Source: Oncomelania hupensis (lineage: Eukaryota; Mollusca; Gastropoda; Littorinimorpha; Pomatiopsidae). Taken from it: 64,000 nt of DNA. Where the stretch lies: NCBI GenBank assembly GCA_036898135.1, contig CM072522.1:3583921-3647920 (forward strand), read 5' to 3'. Below, piece after piece: positions 59,696 through 64,000 of the stretch. The notes under the pieces were generated by a model, which saw only the letters and a program-made list of their open reading frames with translations, was not told where the DNA came from and searched no databases. The position numbers and the translations under genes are program-made. The stretch's first letter is position 1. Every line of letters starts with the position of its first letter.

Positions 59696-59845
59696 GACGA
59701 AGATGAGGAAAACAGCGACGATGACGACGACGATGACGACGACACTGAGAAAGAAGATGACAACGACGGTGACGATGATATGACGACGATGATGATGATG
59801 ACGACCATGATGATGACCATGATGACGACGATGATGAAGGTACGA
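59696..59845. repeat. GAC/GAT trinucleotide-rich tract
   Basis: Imperfect ACG and ATG triplets make all-frame open reading in this stretch. It lies just past the stop of the LINE fragment on the minus strand and may be its tail. Confidence 0.8.
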
Positions 59846-59885
59846 TGACCACAAAAGAGGTTGAGGACGGCTGGTGGGCAGGAAT

Positions 59886-60090
59886 TTATTTCAAGAGGTG
59901 TTCATGGAAAAGATGTGTTTTAAGTCTAGATTTGAATGCAGATAGAGTAGGGGTGTCACGGAGAGGCTGAGGCAAGGAATTCCAAAGTGTATGAGCAGCA
60001 AAGGAGAAAGAACGACGACCATACGTCTCCAGCTTGATGCGTGGCACAGAAAGGTGACCAGCGTCAGCGGAACGGAGAGATATATGGCCC
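59886..60090 (-). pseudogene. C-terminal fragment of an L2/CR1-like LINE protein
   Basis: The minus-strand frame includes VPRIKLETYGRRSFSFAAHT, LWNSLPQPLRDTPTLSAFK and SRLKTHLFHEHLLK. This is the typical last segment (LWNSLP, FKxxLKTHLF) of L2/CR1-type LINE proteins. Only about 60 residues remain; upstream sequence turns into the ATGCCCCACAA block. Confidence 0.8.
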
Positions 60091-60420
60091 ACAACATGTA
60101 ACATATAATGGCCCACAACTAGCAACAGTAGGCCTATATATCTGCCTCATAAACAATTCTATTATAAAAAGCCCCACAATGCTCTACATTTTCAAATACA
60201 TATAAATATAATGCCCCTCAAACCAACAGCAGACAGAAAACTCCACAATAGGTTTATATATATAATGCCCCACAACTAGCAACAATATACATCTGCCTCA
60301 TAAACAATTCTAATATAAAAAGCCCCACAAAGGTCTAATATATAAAGCCCCACAAAGGTCTACATTTTATATATATATATATATATATATAATGCCCCAC
60401 AAAAAATGCCCCACAAACCA
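60091..60420. repeat. ATGCCCCACAA repeat block, copy 2
   Basis: Aligns with 56710-56948. It then goes on with extra GCCCCACAAAGGTCTA units and a TA run where copy 1 is followed by the Helitron-like element. Confidence 0.75.
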
Positions 60421-60458
60421 ACACCATACCGAAAACCCCACAAAAGGTGAAATTCATA

Positions 60459-60569
<111 letters not shown>

Positions 60570-60579
60570 CCAAATGTGC

Positions 60580-60960
60580 ACATAGGTCGACCACAGTAAA
60601 TATATGCTATAAGTCGACCATGGCTATATTTGGTCTTTATCAATCTGTGATGATGTCCTTTAATTATGTTCATTGCCTTTTACTTCTGACTAAATGGATG
60701 AGATTTTATGATTACATCAAATAACAAAAGATATAGATTTTTTAGTGGTCGACCTTCTGTTTACTAAGTATTTTAGCACTGTTAAGTCGACCACGGTTAA
60801 ATTACCGCTTAGGTAGACACAAAATATATAACATAATTTAAACCGTTATGTCGACACCAGTAAATTTGCTTGTTAAGACAACTTATACTGTCTTAGTAAA
60901 TGTGTTATGTGTTCTTGCTGTTTATGTCTACCACATTTTCCCTCTTAATAGTCTTAAGCA
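60580..60960. repeat. Interspersed GTCGACCAC motif series
   Basis: GTCGAC or GTCGACCAC occurs at 60586, 60613, 60748, 60786 and 60850, with one-base variants near 60815 and 60934, often followed by GGTAAAT or AGTAAAT. It sits in otherwise AT-rich DNA; no gene is present. Confidence 0.55.
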
Positions 60961-61384
60961 TATAAACTTTTTTTTTTAAATTATAAAAAAAATCAAAACA
61001 TTAAACTTAAATTGTTTTTATTGAGTTGTGTTAGTATTGTTATCACTATGATCATCCTTTTTATTATGTAATAATGGTGAGAACAACATGTCTAACATTC
61101 TTAATGAACATAATATAAATTCCTGAGTATTTTAGTTGTGTGTTTGTTGTATGATTAATTTTCTGTTTTGCAGTAGAATATTTTTATCCAAAGTTTGATT
61201 GTTGAACCGATAAACAATAAAAACAGTGTAAAATGAAGGCATTTAAAAATAGTTTGAATTTGTTGTGAATTGTGTGGAATATGTGACACTGTGTAAAGTA
61301 TTTGTTTATTATTTATAGCATTTGTTTCTATTTATTTAAATTATGAAGTTGTGGGTAAGCAAGCAAGCTTACATGTTCAAGTAT
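60961..61384. other. AT-rich non-coding stretch
   Basis: Nothing recognisable was seen. Confidence 0.5.
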
Positions 61385-61434
61385 CATAAAGAGAGAGAGA
61401 GATAAGGAGAGATAGAGAAAGAGAGGGAGGGAGG

Positions 61435-61478
<44 letters not shown>
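61385..61478. repeat. GA-rich microsatellite
   Basis: Imperfect GA and GGGA runs, then a clean GA run at 61437-61476. Confidence 0.95.
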
Positions 61479-62439
61479 AAAAAAAAAATTCAGTCCATAT
61501 TCACAATAACTTCAACAATTAATGTCTTATAATGCTGTTGTTAAAAATCAAATTGCATTATATAATGCTTTTATTTCACATATGTTACAAATCAATGCAA
61601 AGCGAAACAAGTTTAATTTCAGGCGTTTATGTTAGGTGTGGGTGAGGAGATGGGAGGAGGAGGCAAACGGAACACATGCACGCTCACATATCCACACAAA
61701 ATAAAAAAAGAGCAATAAATAGGACATCAAAAAGATAACAAAAGTACAATGAGTAATGAAATCTCAAGACAATACTTTAAAACGAAATACACAAAATTAA
61801 AGCAAAAATAGGAGAGGGCAAGAGAGAGAGTACAAACTGTTTCACACATATAACAGAAAATTACTAATTAATACTCATCAAAACTTAAAGGGCAAAGCCC
61901 AAGTGACTATCATGCTGCTTATAGAACTCGCAATATTTAACATGAAAATGAGTGTCCAGAAAAAAATAATGGTGGCAATAAAATTAAAATACCGACTTTG
62001 ATCTTTCTATGCTCTTGACCTTGACCTCCGGTTTCAAATACACTCATGTAATATCAAATAAATACAGCTAAAGTTGCATTATGCCCAAAAAACCCCTTGG
62101 GATGACCTTGACCTTGTGATGACCTTGACCCTCGCGTGATCTCTCATGGATGTCTGATCAAATAACCCATTGTTGTTGCATACTATGGGTTAAATAAACA
62201 GCCATTCCACTGTACGATAACCTTTTTTTTTTTGCATGTTCTTGCAAGGCCTGACATGGCCTTAACCTTCAAGGTCAGCGCACAAAAGTCTCTTCGACAA
62301 AGATTCACACACTTTGTCATCTTTGAAACGATCTAATACTTTAGTTTGAAAGTCAGCAGGCACACAAATCAGTTTTTTTAGGCAACGAAATCAACAATGG
62401 TTGCATTTAATAATAAAATTTAATTTACCTTCAATAATG
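61479..62439. other. Non-coding stretch with TGACCTTGACC phrases
   Basis: No gene is seen. TGACCTTGACCTT-type phrases recur between 62020 and 62275, a common low-complexity motif in invertebrate genomes. Confidence 0.45.
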
Positions 62440-62690
62440 GTACAGGACGCAGTCAATATAAAATTTCCAAAATAAAAATTCGATTTTCTTTCCGTCTTCT
62501 AATAGCGATCTCCCTGCTTTTACACCACCTGTTTGAGTGATGGATGTGTATTTGGTGTGTGTGAGGGTGGATGAGACAGGTGAGCGTGTATGTTGGTATA
62601 GATCGCCGCTCTTTGAGCCTGAATGATTTGGGGAAAGGCGCGTATAGCATCCTGTATTATTTTTATTATTTATTTAAGTTTCCTGTATTT
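62440..62690 (+). repeat. Interspersed repeat 3' end (copy 2)
   Basis: Inverse of 4344-4545: GATCTCCCTGCTTTTACACC through GGCGCGTATAGCATCCTGTA, then a short ATT-rich tail. It interrupts or ends the locus C recombinase relative. Confidence 0.6.
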
Positions 62691-63269
62691 GAAAGTGTCT
62701 TTTTATGTTGGCTCACTCTTCTTTTACCAAACAATCCCTTGCAGCCACTGCAAATAACGAGTCTGTAATTGCCCTGACTTCTTTATCTTAAAAGTTCTTT
62801 GTCTTCATTCTTCAACTGAACATTTTTTTTAAATATATCTCTTCTTTCTTTAAGGCAGTAAAAACCAATTTTTTCTCTGTGTGGAGAAGTTTTGCTGCAG
62901 CTTGCACAGCTTCCTCATATTTATGCTTTCGATTAAGTTAGTTTGGATTGAAATTGTCCACAGTAAACACACGGATTTGAAAGTTTTCTCTTATATCGAG
63001 TCCTCTTTTGGTTTGAAGTTGAAGAGCCTTCAAGCATGGAGTGGTCATCAGCCGATCCAACTTCTGGCATGGCTTGATCCTCCTTATCAACCGGTTCTAC
63101 TTAAAGCATGGTGAAATCCTGACTTAGACTGCACCCAGCACCAAGCTCGTCAATATCTGGAAGCATACACAAATATTGCAATACCAAAATAAAACCTCAA
63201 GAGCCGTACTAATGAAGCTCAGCTCAGCTATTGAGCTGGCTATTGTTTGATAGTGCGCTTTATAAATCA

Positions 63270-63302
<33 letters not shown>

Positions 63303-63312
63303 TATTATTATA

Positions 63313-63363
<51 letters not shown>

Positions 63364-64000
63364 GGTAGCAAAAGAATTGATAAAACTCAAGGATAAAATG
63401 CTTACATTTATCAGTCTTCGCCTTGTCTACCGGGCCCAGGTTCAGGTATGGCGTGGTCTTTAGCAGGCGCTAGGCGCTCCAACTTCAAGCATGATGAATC
63501 CTGACCAGACCCAGCCTCAGGCTCGTCAATGTCTGGAACAATACACAAATATTGCACCACCAAAATAAAACTTCTGAAAAACAGAAAAAAAATGTTTTAG
63601 AAAATCTATAAGCAGTGTAAACTTTGGTAGACAGCTAATGACTATAATGTGTAAAACAAATGAATGCCACACCACACAGGAATCAATCCCAATGGTGAGT
63701 TCAAGCTCTATTTGGTTTTCTCTAAAGTCTCTACTGCTGTATTAGTGTTGACTAAATTCATGATTCAATTACAATTTAACTGTAAATATTGCCTGTGCAG
63801 TGGTATTGGGTTTCTGAAAGTACGTACTTTAATGGAAGATGAAGTTTTTATCAGTTGTTTTTTTACTAAGAAGTAAAAGAACAACTGATAAAAACTTAGA
63901 GATAAAAAGCTTACATCTATCATTCTCTTGTCTAGATGGCTCACCTTCAGTTATCGTGTAATCCTTATCAGCTGGTCCAACTTCAAGCATGGTGCATTCC
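62691..64000 (-). pseudogene. Zinc-finger recombinase-family relative (locus C), degraded and partial
   Basis: Minus-strand exons: from beyond 64000 to 63915, then 63532-63406, then 63156 to about 62691, each with AG acceptors (TTCCAG) and GTAAGC donors. The exons repeat a module: IDE(L/P).AG..SQD..TMLEV.PADKD....E, followed by RQEND or a similar ending. The last exon goes on to NPCVYCGQFQSKL, RKHKYEEAVQAA, KKEEIYLKK and VICSGCKGLFGKRR, aligning block by block with PCIYCGMFMSKLK, KKHKNEEAVQAAL, RKEGIYRKN and VMCSGCKGFYSNR of locus A. Stops (for example TML followed by TAA) and frame changes break it. An ATT-tailed repeat (63225-63361) lies in an intron. The recombinase part is missing. Confidence 0.65.
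63225..63361 (+). repeat. LINE/SINE-type 3' end with AAT/ATT run
   Basis: GAGCTGGCTATTG and AGTGCGCTTTATAAATC followed by AAT then ATT runs match the form of the tail at 27570-27682. It is inserted in an intron of locus C. Confidence 0.6.

Noticed and set aside
59556..59783. Asp/Thr-rich frame and its antisense serine/histidine-rich frames
   Set aside because: They run through an imperfect GAC/GAT tract that is open in several frames on both strands.

Overview
This is eukaryotic, metazoan DNA. Coding stretches are split by introns with GT-AG boundaries, and the window is saturated with retrotransposons, SINEs, DNA transposons, minisatellites and microsatellites. The RTE/BovB-like LINE with a GGATA tail, the tRNA-derived SINE with an ACA tail, and zinc-finger tyrosine-recombinase and MULE-type genes point to a marine mollusc, most likely a gastropod. 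That placement rests on familiarity with such repeats and is an inference; no rRNA or mitochondrial marker is present.

Layout. 0-4.3 kb: a possible first coding exon of a minus-strand host gene (1685-1730), flanked by two degenerate arrays of about 190 bp period, the second split by a 5'-truncated RTE copy. 4.5-5.9 kb: a 32-bp minisatellite. 6.7-14.4 kb: interspersed repeats, namely a family called R1 here, tRNA-derived SINEs, a LINE that keeps ORF1 but shows no ORF2, and a 5'-truncated L2/CR1-like LINE with a 17-bp target duplication. 14.5-18.1 kb: an eight-exon gene combining a PHD-like zinc finger, a FLYWCH finger and a MULE transposase domain. 18.1-21.9 kb: tandem and simple repeats. 21.9-25.9 kb: a 3.9-kb foldback-type element with terminal inverted repeats of about 1.1 kb built from palindromic units. 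26.4-38.6 kb: three more RTE copies (one with twin-priming inversion, one nearly full length), an unrecognised single-exon gene at 28.7-29.3 kb, and a possible exon at 33.7 kb. 39.7-42.7 kb: a broken zinc-finger tyrosine-recombinase gene. 42.7-45.1 kb: R1 copies with a 1,072-bp tandem duplication. 45.9-49.3 kb: a Helitron-like segment joined to an inverted RTE copy. 50.1-55.7 kb: an exon chain for the N-terminal part of a protein related to the recombinase family, with an inverted-repeat transposon in an intron. 56.7-60.6 kb: a better preserved Helitron-like element, a second SINE family and LINE fragments. 62.7-64.0 kb: a third, degraded relative of the recombinase gene on the minus strand.

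The gene content is mostly mobile or mobile-derived. The most interesting host-like units are the intron-containing MULE/FLYWCH gene and the three relatives of a zinc-finger tyrosine-recombinase family within 25 kb. The most unusual non-coding structure is the palindromic foldback element. Splice models are hand-read and phase-checked, not supported by transcripts.
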